From positions 186,001 to 250,000 of the forward strand of contig CAWFGU010000022.1 in assembly GCA_963815505.1 (NCBI GenBank): a stretch of DNA of 64,000 nt. Direction: 5' to 3'. The translations under genes were made by a program, and so were the position numbers. This document shows, in pieces, positions 16,670-26,585 of this stretch (position 1 is the stretch's first letter; each line of letters begins with the position of its first letter). Source of the stretch: CAXBBB01 sp963815505. Lineage in GTDB: Bacteria; Bacteroidota; Rhodothermia; Rhodothermales; BA12. The notes below the pieces were generated by a model that saw nothing but the letters and a program-made list of their open reading frames with translations, searched no databases and had not been told where the DNA came from.

Positions 16670-18223
16670 ATGCTGACTGCCGCTTTCGCCGATGCACTCG
16701 GAGTCTCCGAAGACGAAGCCCGTGCTATGCTCCTCGACTTCGCCCGGCGCGTACGCGAGCAGACGCAAATCGGACCGGTCGACATCACCGGATTGGGTAC
16801 GTTCGAACAGCGCGACGGGAGCCTCGCGTTCTCGCCCGACGATTCGCTGGCGCTGATCGTCAACCACGTCTACGCCGACCTGCGCCCGCTGCCCATGCAC
16901 GGAGCGCTGCCGCCCCAGACCGCGCCGGAGCCTGCGCCGGATCAGGAGCCCGAGTTAGATCCGGAGCCAGAACCGCAATCATCGGTGCCGACCGAGGCGC
17001 CGACCGAGCTACCAGCACCGATGCCCACGCCGGCACCTCCCGCGGCCACGCTGCCGGAGACACCGGCGCCCGAGTCATCCGCCTCCGAGCCGGATCCACT
17101 CGACGAGTTCGGAGAGGAGGTAACCGGTCCGCTGGGCGAGTTGCCGATGCCGCCGCTGTTCGCCACCGACGACACGCTGTCTGCGCTGCGCGATGCCAGC
17201 CGGGACCTCGACCCACACGCGCACAAGTGGGCCGACGACCTGATCCGCGAGGAGCGAGACGATGTGGAGCCGTCCGGCGAGCCGCAGCCGGTGAGTGACG
17301 AATCGCCGTTCTCATTCGTCGACGATGAGCCGGAGCCGTTCGGCCCCGATGGGCTGGACTCGTTCGACGATGAACCGTTCGACGACGAGCCGCCCACGTT
17401 CGCCCCAACGTTCGACTCGCCGCCCGAGCCCACGATGTCGCCTGCGTCCGAGCCGCCCGAGATCGCCCTCCCCGAACCCGACGTACCCGAGCCGGTCTAT
17501 GCCGAACCGGAATATCTGACTCCTGTCGAACCAGAACCCTTCGCTGAGCCGTCGCCAGTCGCCGAACAGCAACCCGCCGGCGAGCCGGAGCCGATTTCGT
17601 TTGAGCCAGCACTCACCGACGACGATCTGATCGCACGGATCGCGCCGAGTCCCGACAAAGTTCTGCCGCCCGCGCCTCCGGCCACTCCTCTACCCGCTGC
17701 GACGCCCCCCCCGAGCGAGCCTCAGACCCAGCCGCTCCGCGCGGCGCCCCGACGCAAGCGCAGCGGCCTGCCGATGATCGGCCTGCTCGTTCTGGCCTTG
17801 CTACTGGGCGTGGCCGCGATGATGTGGTGGCTCACCCGCCCCTCGGTGCCCGACTCTACAATCGCCGCAATCCCTGCCGACACAACACAGATGGTGTCGC
17901 CCGTCGATACCGTCGCGACGCCCCCTGCCGAGCCGGAAACCGCGCTCCGCGGGTCGACGCCGGTCAGCGTGCCGCCGGGCTACACCGTCGTCGTCGGCGG
18001 AGGGACGGCAGCGGAGGCAGAGGCCATCGCTCAGCCGTACCGCGATCGCGGATACCGCACGGGCATCCTGGTCGGCACGAGCCGAGGTAGTCGGATCTAC
18101 CGCGTCGGTGTCGGGCAGTTCGAGACGCGGCGCGAAGCCGACGCGGCCCGCACCGGCGCCCTCCGCCAAGGCGAACTGGGCGAACTGACTCCATCGGACG
18201 CTTTCCTCTTCCCGTTCCAGTGA
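16670..18223 (+). CDS. HU-CCDC81 second domain, long acidic linker, TM segment and SPOR domain
   Basis: 517 residues. Residues 1-60 ('ALGVSEDEARAMLLDFARRV', 'ITGLGTFEQRDGSLAFSP') are the second HU-CCDC81 domain. A roughly 300-residue Pro/Glu-rich linker follows, then a basic stretch (RRKRSGL), one TM segment ('MIGLLVLALLLGVAAMMWWL') and a C-terminal SPOR domain ('GYTVVVGGGTAAEAEAIAQP', 'YRVGVGQFETRREADAARTG'). SPOR domains bind denuded septal peptidoglycan, and the cytoplasmic HU part may bind DNA or protein, so the protein could link nucleoid and division site. The stop overlaps a possible GTG start of exbB. See the preceding entry for a likely split. Confidence 0.85.
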   Translation: MLTAAFADALGVSEDEARAMLLDFARRVREQTQIGPVDITGLGTFEQRDGSLAFSPDDSLALIVNHVYADLRPLPMHGALPPQTAPEPAPDQEPELDPEPEPQSSVPTEAPTELPAPMPTPAPPAATLPETPAPESSASEPDPLDEFGEEVTGPLGELPMPPLFATDDTLSALRDASRDLDPHAHKWADDLIREERDDVEPSGEPQPVSDESPFSFVDDEPEPFGPDGLDSFDDEPFDDEPPTFAPTFDSPPEPTMSPASEPPEIALPEPDVPEPVYAEPEYLTPVEPEPFAEPSPVAEQQPAGEPEPISFEPALTDDDLIARIAPSPDKVLPPAPPATPLPAATPPPSEPQTQPLRAAPRRKRSGLPMIGLLVLALLLGVAAMMWWLTRPSVPDSTIAAIPADTTQMVSPVDTVATPPAEPETALRGSTPVSVPPGYTVVVGGGTAAEAEAIAQPYRDRGYRTGILVGTSRGSRIYRVGVGQFETRREADAARTGALRQGELGELTPSDAFLFPFQ

Positions 18224-18231
18224 TCCTTCTC

Positions 18232-18942
18232 ATGACGCTCCAAGCCCTAGCCGACTCGGCGACCGTCGCCCTCCCGGCTACATCGCCCGCACAAACCGAC
18301 TCTCTGCTTGATGTGGCGCTGAGTAGCGCGTGGATCATGGTGCCGATCGTTCTGCTGTCGGTCATCGCCGTCGCTTTGTTCGTCGAACGCCTGCTGGCAC
18401 TGCAGCGCTCGAGCGTCGACACAGAGGCCATCCTGTCGCGCGTGCGGGCCTACGTGCAGAGCGGCGACTTGCGAGGCGCGCTGGCCTTCTGCTCGGCGCA
18501 GGACACAGCGGTCACGCGCGTGCTGCATCACGGACTCGAGCGGCTGGGTCGGCCGCTGAGCGAGATCAAGGAAGCGCTGGAGGCCGCAGGTAAAGCCGAA
18601 TCGTTTCGGCTCAATGCCCGCGTCGACCTGATCGGCTCGGTCGCCGCCATCGCTCCGATGCTGGGCTTCCTGGGTACGGTGACAGGTATGATTACAGCAT
18701 TCCAGGAAATTCAAGCGCTCCAAGGCAACGTCAACCCGAGCGTGTTGGCGGGCGGCATCTGGGAGGCGCTACTCACGACGGCGGGCGGCCTCATCGCGGG
18801 GATCATCGCGCTGGGCTGCTACAACTACCTGGTGACGCGTATCAACCAGCGAACGCACGACCTGGAGCAGACCGCAGTCGCGTTCCTCGACGTGCTCCAG
18901 ACGCCATCCGGCACCACGCCGACGGGATTCAACACGCACTAA
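18232..18942 (+). CDS. exbB: MotA/TolQ/ExbB-type proton channel protein
   Basis: 236 residues from the ATG at 18232 (a GTG at 18220 overlapping the previous stop is an alternative). TM segments 'IMVPIVLLSVIAVALFVERL', 'DLIGSVAAIAPMLGFLGTVT' and 'EALLTTAGGLIAGIIALGCY' with the family motif 'APMLGFLGTVTGMITAFQ' identify an ExbB/TolQ protein. With ExbD it forms an inner-membrane proton-driven motor. The pair sits between SPOR/TPR envelope genes and flagellar genes; no tonB or tolA is present here, so it may energise an envelope system (Tol-like) rather than iron uptake. Confidence 0.9.
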   Translation: MTLQALADSATVALPATSPAQTDSLLDVALSSAWIMVPIVLLSVIAVALFVERLLALQRSSVDTEAILSRVRAYVQSGDLRGALAFCSAQDTAVTRVLHHGLERLGRPLSEIKEALEAAGKAESFRLNARVDLIGSVAAIAPMLGFLGTVTGMITAFQEIQALQGNVNPSVLAGGIWEALLTTAGGLIAGIIALGCYNYLVTRINQRTHDLEQTAVAFLDVLQTPSGTTPTGFNTH

Positions 18943-18955
18943 GACCGGACCGATC

Positions 18956-19372
18956 ATGGCGTTCTCGTTCGAACCCGCTCGCAAATCGCCCATTACGGCA
19001 TTCAGTCTGGCGAGTCTGACGGACATCGTGCTGCTGCTGCTGATCTTCTTCCTGCTGACCAGCAACTTCATTCCGCAGAACGGAATCGAAGTGAGCTTGC
19101 CCCAATCGGCGGCCCAGTCGCCCAGCGAGCCCGACTACGTGACCGTCTCGCTCACGCGCGAGGGCGCCTACTTCGTCGGGCCTGACGAAGTCGAAGCGGT
19201 GGGCCTGCTCGAAGCGGTTCGGGCTGCGGCTCAAGCCGAGAACAAGTCGGCCGTCGTCATTCGCGCCGACAAGAACGCGACGGTCGATCAGTTCACGCGG
19301 GCTGCGACGGTCGCCCGGACGCTGGACCTGCGGCTGCTCCTCGCAACGGATCAGCGCGCGACGCAGCAGTAG
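18956..19372 (+). CDS. exbD: ExbD/TolR-type biopolymer transport protein
   Basis: 138 residues, 13 bases after exbB. One N-terminal TM segment, 'FSLASLTDIVLLLLIFFLLT', carries the Asp that conducts protons in ExbD/TolR/MotB, followed by 'FIPQNGIEVSLPQS' and a periplasmic domain with 'VVIRADKNATVDQFTRAATV', the family's conserved 'D..v....v..v...a' block. Works with the ExbB-like protein as motor. Confidence 0.92.
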   Translation: MAFSFEPARKSPITAFSLASLTDIVLLLLIFFLLTSNFIPQNGIEVSLPQSAAQSPSEPDYVTVSLTREGAYFVGPDEVEAVGLLEAVRAAAQAENKSAVVIRADKNATVDQFTRAATVARTLDLRLLLATDQRATQQ

Positions 19373-19473
19373 AGACTCGACTGGGTGTGAGAGGGAGTGG
19401 CTTCGGGTTTGCATCTGAGGGGTACGTCTCCGCGCAATGCGGCTGATGACTCCTCCACGCGTCCTCCGCGCCG

Positions 19474-19920
19474 ATGTCCGGCAAACCGTTCCGATTTCGC
19501 CTCCAAAATGTTCTGTCGCTCCGCCAACGCGAGGCGGATCAGGCGGAAGCGGCGCTGGCTCGGACGCAGCGTGAGCGGGGCGAGCGAGCGGCCGTTCTCG
19601 ACGAAGCGGTAGCGGCGCAAAACCGGCTCTCGGCGCAGTATGCTAGCGCGCAGGCCGGAGGCATCCGCAGAGTTCGGCAGCACGAAGGGTTTCGGCGCGA
19701 CGCGCACCGCCGCGTGGCCGACGCCCAACGCCTCCTCGACGCCGCCGACCGACGCATCGCCGAGGCCAAACGTGTGCTGCGCATCTATCGCACTCAAGCG
19801 GAGACGCTCGACACGCTACGTCAAAGCCACGCCGACGCTCATGAGTGCGCCGCGCGCGCCGCCGAGATGCGGCAACTCGACGAACAAGCCCTGCGCGCCC
19901 ACGCGCGCCACTCCTCCTGA
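19474..19920 (+). CDS. fliJ: FliJ-like flagellar export chaperone
   Basis: 148 residues, almost all charged coiled coil, starting 'KPFRFRLQNVLSLRQREADQ', which is the usual FliJ opening (FxFxLqxvLxlRexe). FliJ is the stalk of the flagellar export ATPase and escorts export chaperones. No fliI or fliH is nearby; the following genes (MotE-like, FliK, FlgD, FlgE) are flagellar, which supports the call. The 100-bp gap before it holds no clear promoter. Confidence 0.75.
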   Translation: MSGKPFRFRLQNVLSLRQREADQAEAALARTQRERGERAAVLDEAVAAQNRLSAQYASAQAGGIRRVRQHEGFRRDAHRRVADAQRLLDAADRRIAEAKRVLRIYRTQAETLDTLRQSHADAHECAARAAEMRQLDEQALRAHARHSS

Positions 19921-19932
19921 AGCTCTCTGCCG

Positions 19933-20514
19933 ATGCGACTCGCCGTTACCACCCTCCTCGCTCTGATCCTGTTCGCCGCGGGAGCCGCCGGGACGTACTT
20001 CCTGATGCCCGCGCTGGCACCCGAGGACGTCATCGTGGCGCGGCGGTACCAGGACAGCATTCGCGCCGTCCTCGACTCGGCCAACACCTCGGTGCGCGCT
20101 GCTGCGCTCACGCCCGACACGCTGCGCTCACCCATCGCAGATGTCCTCGAACAGGTACGGGACGATCCCGACGAGCCGCGAGCAAACGCGCAACAAGCAG
20201 CCGAGACGCCCACACAGTCTGCATCCGTTGCCATTGCTGCTGGCGACGCCGAAGCAGAGGCTGCCGAAGCCGAACGCATTGCCGGTGAGCAAGCACAGAC
20301 CGAACGCGCGCGCGAAATAGCGGGTGTTCTCACCAAACTCGAAGACGCCGAACTGCGCGCGATCGTCGCCCACCTCGACCCCGACATACTGCAATCGGTT
20401 TACCAGCAGGCTTCGGCGCGCGGAAAGACCAAACTGCTCCAGGCTATTCCGCCCGAGCAGGCCGCGCTGTTCGTCCGCGCCCTCGTGCGCTCGACCGACC
20501 GCACCAACGGCTGA
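19933..20514 (+). CDS. MotE-like protein (MgtE N-domain, flagellar)
   Basis: 193 residues. An N-terminal TM anchor ('LAVTTLLALILFAAGAAGTY') is followed by a Gln/Ala/Glu-rich periplasmic linker and a C-terminal helical domain: 'VLTKLEDAELRAIVAHLDPD' and 'QSVYQQASARGKTKLLQAIP', the MgtE-N/FliG-like repeat. Proteins of this build between fliJ and fliK are MotE-type chaperones for stator or hook-region assembly. Position between fliJ (12 bases upstream) and fliK supports the flagellar role. Confidence 0.75.
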   Translation: MRLAVTTLLALILFAAGAAGTYFLMPALAPEDVIVARRYQDSIRAVLDSANTSVRAAALTPDTLRSPIADVLEQVRDDPDEPRANAQQAAETPTQSASVAIAAGDAEAEAAEAERIAGEQAQTERAREIAGVLTKLEDAELRAIVAHLDPDILQSVYQQASARGKTKLLQAIPPEQAALFVRALVRSTDRTNG

Positions 20515-20538
20515 CCCGACCTCGCCCACCACCTCGTG

Positions 20539-23500
20539 ATGTCTCTCACTTCGCTTCTCGCCCGACTCCTGCCGACGCCCGAACCGTCGCCCCCCGCGAC
20601 CGCCGGATCGGATGCCATGCCGTCCTCGGTGTTCGGGGCGCTGCTGGCGCGCGTGCGATCTGAGCAGGCTGCGCCGCTTTCCGGCACCGATGACATCCGC
20701 AACGACACACACGATTCGCCCGAAGCTCCATCGTCTCCTCAGGTGCCACGCTCGTCCGAAGTTGCTGGTTGGATTGCGCCACTGGTTCAACCGCTGGCTC
20801 AAGGAGACCGCTCGCTCCACGAACCCCTCGACGAACGAGGCGGCTTTGCTGCAGCCGAACGAGGCGTACCCTCAGCAGCGCAGCACCCGAGCGCGCGTTG
20901 CCGCCGAGACGAGGAGCGACGCCGACGCCGAACGTCCACTCGCGCCAGCGCCCCTGGCCATTCCAGACGGCTACGCAAGTCATCGAGAGCAGCTCGTTGC
21001 GGGCGCAGAGGCGCCGGTCGCGGCAGAATTGACGAGCAGGGTCCGTGTGCAGCCCGCGCCGATCAACTCGCCCCTGGATACCGAAACACCCGTCACGACA
21101 CAGACGAACGTGATTCCGGATGAACGGCTCGTACCGACCAGCATGCGCCTGGAGACGTTTGTCTCTTCGGTTGCAGTAGCCGCGCCAGACGCTGCGCCGC
21201 TTACCTCGCACCCGTCTGCGGAAGTACCCGTCCCAATAGAGGTACAAGGCACGGCGGATGTATCTCACGCACCGTCTGGTTCCTCTCGCGCCGCACGCAC
21301 AGCGGCGAGCGAGAACATGCTCCCTGCGCACAGTCAAACAGAACCACCGAACCTCCACCGCCTCTCGGCAGCGCAACCGAGCAGCGCTGATCTACCGGTC
21401 GTCCAGAGGACATCGGTCGCACATCCTTTACCGACTGGTTCGTCCGACAATACGAGCGCTTCTGATTCGGCGCCTTTACGACCGGGGCCCACATCCACTT
21501 CGCTGCCACGGCCTGAGTCGTCCTCTAGAGCGCCAGCTCCTGGTTGGTCTACCTCAGTGCAGGCCGACGCGCCACCAGCGCAGGCCACTACGCTACCGGC
21601 GCAGGCTAAGGCCGACATGCCAGAAAGGCCGATCGCGGGGTCCTCATCGGCCTCGCCCGCAGCTATAGAACCAGCACGGACGCCAGCCACTCCGCTCTTC
21701 GAGCCGTCGGCCGACCGCACAACTGACCAGGCACCACGTCTGCCGTCCCACTTCTCGTCGCTCGATTCAGTTGAACGGGGCGCGGTTAGTCACGAAGCGA
21801 AACCGCCCATCACCCGGTCGGCTTCGGATCCGTACGATCTATCGGACGCGCCTCGTCACCTGCCCAACTCGTCTGCGCCGGTCACGCAGCAGGCCAGTCG
21901 GAAGGCAGAGCCCGGACTCGACGTGTTCTCTGAGCAGGTCACGACCGCAGAGCGCCGTTCGCCCCATCCAATCTCGCCAAGTACGGCTAGACTGGATGCC
22001 CCCACTCACCCCGACGTAGCCGACGCACCGACCACATCCGAGACCGAAGCGCGGACGGGGCCCAATACTCCTAATCCGAGTGGTGGGCCGCTCCAATCCG
22101 GGGCGCAGGAGCAAGGTTCAACTCCATCCGAGACAGAGGCGATGCGTCTCCCCTCGACGCCCCTATCGGAATCGTCCGACTCTGCCAGACCAGCAGCTCT
22201 GCGCGAACGCCGCCCCGTATCCGTCGCTACGGCGCACACGTCGACCACTGCTCTTCGGTTGGACCCGCCTCCAACAGGAACAGAGCCTGAGCTCGCAGAG
22301 CAAATCGCCTTGGGACATCGTGCACCTCGCCCTCGACCAGCCGTCACAGCCGACGCAGCCCCGCTCGCTGACGATTCGCGTGTAACGACCGTCGAGCGAC
22401 AGGTACTCGCGGCGGTCGCGCACAGGCAAACCGCGCAACCGCTGGACGACGACACTTCGACGCGGCGCGCGCCTCAGCCCAGCTTCCACACGTACGTGCG
22501 CCGCGCCACGCAGCAGAACGCTTCCGCTCCCCGCCCGCTCGGCCAGGCGGAGACTGCCGATCGGGCCGCCGCATCGCTCGAAGCGGCTTCGAAGTCCGAC
22601 CCAGCCCGACGCGACGCGCCGGTTGCAGCGTCATCGCACACTCGTTTCGTCACCGAGAGCACGCAGCCGCTCGTGCGAACGGCGCCGCAGACGATGGACG
22701 ATGCACAGCCTGCCGAAGTCCCACCCGAGGTCGATACGGTACGCGCTGAGGCGCCGCACGCCCCCCCACACAACACCCGCGACGACGCCGAGAACCGGGA
22801 ATCCGTTTCGAACAAGCCGCCAACGACTTCCCCTGATGCGCGCGCCATCGGAAAGGACCAGACGTCAGCGATAGGACAGCCGATTCAGAGAGATGCGGCG
22901 CAGATCCTCCCCGCAGCCACGCACCCCGATCTCCTTCCGATACCCAGCGGCGTTTCACCCCCGACTCCACCGGCAGAGCCCCGAGTAGAACCCGAAGCGA
23001 CCGCTCAGCCGATGCCAGAGACGCCCGATACCGATAGCGAACCGCCTCGGCGCCCCGCTCTCACATCCGACGTGCCGCTCCCGCGCGTTGCCGAAGCAGA
23101 TGCGCCAGGTGAGGCCGCCGCGACTCCCACCGTTTCACGAGATTCGGGAGACACCCCAACCGATACGCCTACACGCTCTTCCGCACAGATCGATGCGACG
23201 GTGCAGGTAGCTGCCGAGCTACCGAGCGCGCGCGAGGCGGACAAACTCACCTCGACCATCGAGCCCACATCGGAAGCGTCTCCGTCTCCCGATAGCGCGC
23301 CCGACGAGAGAGGCGAGCGGCGATGACCCCGCTCAACACGACCGGATGCCGGAGCGGGAAGCAGAACGGGTGGAAGTCGGCGACGCAGAAGCCAAGCCTC
23401 TCCGCTACGAGGGACGCGGCGAGCGTGCCGACGGCTCATCCGAGCGATCGAATCAGAGCGCATCCGTTTCCGACCGAGCGGCACAGTCTTCCGCCCATCC

Positions 23501-24134
23501 GGCGCCCGGTGCCTCTCCAGCTCCGCTCTCCGAGACAGAAAATGCGCTGGATTCAGCGGACTCGCTCGGACCGATGGAGGCGCTCTCGGAAGGCGACTGG
23601 AACGAGTCAGAAGCTGAGGTCGAGGAGCACACCGGCGTGCGTGGGAGCACGGAATTCGGTGTGTCGCGCGCAGAAGTGCGAGCAGCACAATCGGTGCCTC
23701 AAGCACGTTCAGCGGCATTCTCGACTCGCTGGGCTCCTGTCGTCGCCGAGGTTCGTGCGGCGCTGAGCAGTGCGGAAGGCGGATGGCAGCAGATGCAGAT
23801 CGAACTCGGCGAAGGCGGCGGATCGGTGACGGTCCGGGCGCGGCGTGAGGCCGAGCGCGTGATCGTTTCGGTCGGCTTCTCGGACCCGTCGGTGCGGGCG
23901 CAGGCGATGGCTTCGGCAGACCGTTTGCACGAGTCGCTACAGGCCGAGTTCGGCGGCAACGTCGACTTCTCGTTCGACGCCCAGTCGAACGCACGCGACG
24001 ACACCGCCGACCGCTCTCAGCACACGACCCCAACTTCCCGTTCCCGCTCCGACGCGCGCACCGCCTCAGCTCCGACCCCGATCACCGCTCGCCCGACACT
24101 GGGCGTCCAAGCCTCGCGCGAATGGGTCGGCTGA
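20539..24134 (+). CDS. fliK: Flagellar hook-length control protein FliK, very long, with two frameshifts
   Basis: Three segments in successive frames form one protein of about 1195 residues: 20539 to about 20830 (starts MSLTSLLARLLP), about 20830 to 23320, and about 23310 to 24134. The middle is a roughly 830-residue Pro/Ser/Thr/Ala-rich disordered region. The last segment carries the FliK C-terminal domain: 'GGWQQMQIELGEGGGSVTVR' and 'VIVSVGFSDPSVRAQAMASA'. FliK is the secreted ruler and export-specificity switch, here more than twice the usual 400-500 residues. Both frame changes are +1: the first can be bridged at ctc|g (20827-20830), the second near 23305 at gac|g. Without them FlgD follows 28 bases later. 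Confidence 0.8.
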
Positions 24135-24162
24135 TCCGACCGCCCCGCTTTTCCTCTTCGAC

Positions 24163-24894
24163 ATGACGATAACCGATACGCCCAACTACGCGATCTCGCT
24201 CGGCGCAGGCAGCACGCCGACGGCTCCGAACAACGATCTGGGCAAAGACGCCTTCCTGCAACTCCTGGTGACGCAGCTCCAGAACCAGGACCCGACCAAT
24301 CCCCAGGACGGCGGCGAGTTCGTGGCCCAACTCGCCACATTCAGCCAGGTCGAGCAGCTAACGACGATGAACGACTCCATTGGCTTCATGAGCGGCCAGC
24401 TGAGCGGGCAGAACGACACCCTGATCGGCATTCTGGGTGGCATCGGCGCCATCGGGGCGCCGGGCGCGCCCGCCGGGCCGTCGCTCGTGCAAGCCGCCTC
24501 ACTGATCGGACGCACCGCCGAAGTACCGGGCGCCCAGGCGATTGCCGGTGGCGGCGAGGGCGGCAACTTTACCTATCGCCTGACCGACGCCAGCGACAGC
24601 GCTACGGCCACCATTCGAGACTCGGGCGGCAACGTCGTCCGCACGATCGACCTGAGCGCACAGCAGCCAGGCGAGCACAGGCTCGCGTTCGACGGCAAAG
24701 ACGCCGACGGCAACGAACTACCCGAGGGCACCTACACCGCCACGATCAACGGCGAGACGGCGGACGGACGCGGCTTCAATGCCGAGATGTTCACGCGCGG
24801 CGAGATCACCCGCGTCGGCCAGCAGGACGGCACGCTGTCCGTCTGGATGGGCCGGCTGCGCGTCAACGCCGGTGCCCTCTCGAGCATCGGCTGA
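24163..24894 (+). CDS. flgD: Flagellar hook-capping protein FlgD
   Basis: 243 residues. The N-terminal export/cap region, 'LGKDAFLQLLVTQLQNQDPT' followed by 'EFVAQLATFSQVEQLTTMN', is diagnostic of FlgD. The C-terminal half is the FlgD Ig-like/Tudor part ('IRDSGGNVVRTIDLSAQQPG', 'EGTYTATINGETADGR'). FlgD caps the growing hook and guides polymerisation of FlgE, encoded directly downstream. Confidence 0.96.
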   Translation: MTITDTPNYAISLGAGSTPTAPNNDLGKDAFLQLLVTQLQNQDPTNPQDGGEFVAQLATFSQVEQLTTMNDSIGFMSGQLSGQNDTLIGILGGIGAIGAPGAPAGPSLVQAASLIGRTAEVPGAQAIAGGGEGGNFTYRLTDASDSATATIRDSGGNVVRTIDLSAQQPGEHRLAFDGKDADGNELPEGTYTATINGETADGRGFNAEMFTRGEITRVGQQDGTLSVWMGRLRVNAGALSSIG

Positions 24895-24966
24895 TTCAAG
24901 CCCCCACTTCCGCTAGCGCCCGACCGGGCACTCCGATACCAATCGACCCCTAACCAACCCACTCCT

Positions 24967-26253
24967 ATGATCCGCTCGCTCCGCACCGGCATCACCGGCC
25001 TCCAGGCCAACCAGACGCGCATGGACGTCATCGGCAACAACATCGCCAACGTCAACACGCACGCCTTCAAGCGCGGACGCGCCGCGTTCGCCGAACTGCT
25101 CGGCCAGCAACTCGTCGGCGTGGGCCGTCAGGGTGGCGGGTCGAGCGTCAACCCGGCCGAAGTCGGCATGGGCGCGGCCGTTTCGTCGATCGACCGCAAC
25201 TGGAATCAGGGAGGCTTCGAGTTCACCAACATCGGGACGGACCTGTCGATCAACGGCGAGGGCTTCTTCATCGCGCGCGAGGCCGGAGCGGGAGAGCGCA
25301 ACATCCTGACGCGGGCGGGCAACTTCAGCTTCAACGACGACGGACAGCTCGTGACGCCCAACGGACTCAACGTCCAGGGCTGGCGCTTCGGCGAGGACGG
25401 ATCGCTGACGACCGGGGCCATGCAGGACGTAGCCCTCGACCTCGAGTCCGACGCCGCGCCCAAGGAAACCAACTCACTGAGCATCAGCGGCAACCTGTCG
25501 GCGGATGGCGTGATCGGTGAGAACAGCGGCGAAACGTCGTTCTCGGCGACGATCTACGACGGACAGGGCGTGGCTCACAAGGTCGTCTACAATGTCGAGA
25601 AGACCGACGTCAACGAGTGGGAGGTTACCGGAGCGTACATCTCAGGCGACCCCAACGTAGACCTGACGCTCTCCGACACGACGATCACGTTCGACAACGA
25701 CGGCAACATGAGCAGCCCAGCCGCCGGGGCGAACGGGCGCGTCTCGATCACGGCCAATGGCGCCGTATTCCCCAACACGGGCAACGGCACGCCAGGCAGC
25801 GGGGACGATGTCGACTTCACGATGGACATCACCGGACTGACCCAACTCGGCGGCACGACGACGGCCGTCATCAACAACCAGGACGGACAGGCCGCTGGAT
25901 CGCTCGAGGGCTACTCGATCTCGAACGCGGGCATCCTGACGCTCAACTACTCGAACGGCCAGCAGCGCCCGCTCTACCAGTTGGGCATCGGCGACGTGGC
26001 CAACGAGCAGGGCCTGGAGCAGATCGGCGAGAACTTCTACGCCGTCACGTCGGCCAGCGGCGACTTGGTCGTGGGCCGAGCGCAGCAGGAGATGAACGCC
26101 GACATCGTCAGCGGCGCGCTCGAACTGAGCAACGTCGACCTGGCACAGGAATTCACCGACATGATCGTGACCCAGCGCGGCTATCAGGCCAGCGCCCGCG
26201 TCATCACGACGAGCGACGAGATCTTGCAAGAGATCGTCCAGCTCAAACGATAA
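24967..26253 (+). CDS. flgE: Flagellar hook protein FlgE
   Basis: 428 residues, normal for FlgE. It opens with 'MIRSLRTGITGLQANQTRMD' and 'VIGNNIANVNTHAFKRGRAA', the FlgE/FlgG rod-hook N-terminal helix, has the central 'INGEGFFIARE' motif and 'TRAGNFSFNDDGQLVTPNGL', and ends with 'LSNVDLAQEFTDMIVTQRGY' and 'QASARVITTSDEILQEIVQL'. FlgG is an alternative but the Ig-like insert and FlgD neighbour favour FlgE. Last gene of the block; a strong terminator follows after 21 bases. Confidence 0.95.
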   Translation: MIRSLRTGITGLQANQTRMDVIGNNIANVNTHAFKRGRAAFAELLGQQLVGVGRQGGGSSVNPAEVGMGAAVSSIDRNWNQGGFEFTNIGTDLSINGEGFFIAREAGAGERNILTRAGNFSFNDDGQLVTPNGLNVQGWRFGEDGSLTTGAMQDVALDLESDAAPKETNSLSISGNLSADGVIGENSGETSFSATIYDGQGVAHKVVYNVEKTDVNEWEVTGAYISGDPNVDLTLSDTTITFDNDGNMSSPAAGANGRVSITANGAVFPNTGNGTPGSGDDVDFTMDITGLTQLGGTTTAVINNQDGQAAGSLEGYSISNAGILTLNYSNGQQRPLYQLGIGDVANEQGLEQIGENFYAVTSASGDLVVGRAQQEMNADIVSGALELSNVDLAQEFTDMIVTQRGYQASARVITTSDEILQEIVQLKR

Positions 26254-26274
26254 GCGCTTGAACGCTGACGCGTG

Positions 26275-26314
26275 AGCCTGCCGAATCCCAGCGATTCGGC
26301 AGGCTTTCCTATTT
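26275..26314 (+). terminator. Rho-independent terminator after flgE
   Basis: A perfect 12-bp stem (AGCCTGCCGAAT at 26275-26286 with ATTCGGCAGGCT at 26294-26305), a 7-base loop, then TTCCTATTT. It closes the long envelope/flagellar block. The following 270 bases to the next gene hold nothing I can identify. Confidence 0.85.
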
Positions 26315-26585
26315 CACGCCCAAACGCCGCGCGACCTCGTCTCCACGTCTTCGTCTGACGCGCAACGCTTCGCCCGCACCAGCGACCTCCAGTCACTTCG
26401 CCAGCCGCCGACGAGCCGTGGGCCGGATGCGCGTCACGCGGTTGAGTCAGTCGCGGGTCTAACCGCATCTCCGCGTATGGGACAGGCACGAGCACGTTGC
26501 GGATTTGGTGTCGCACGTGCTGGAAGCGTGAAACGCAGCAGCACGTGACCGCTTGGCCGACGCCGTCTCTGCTCATCCTCCTGCG

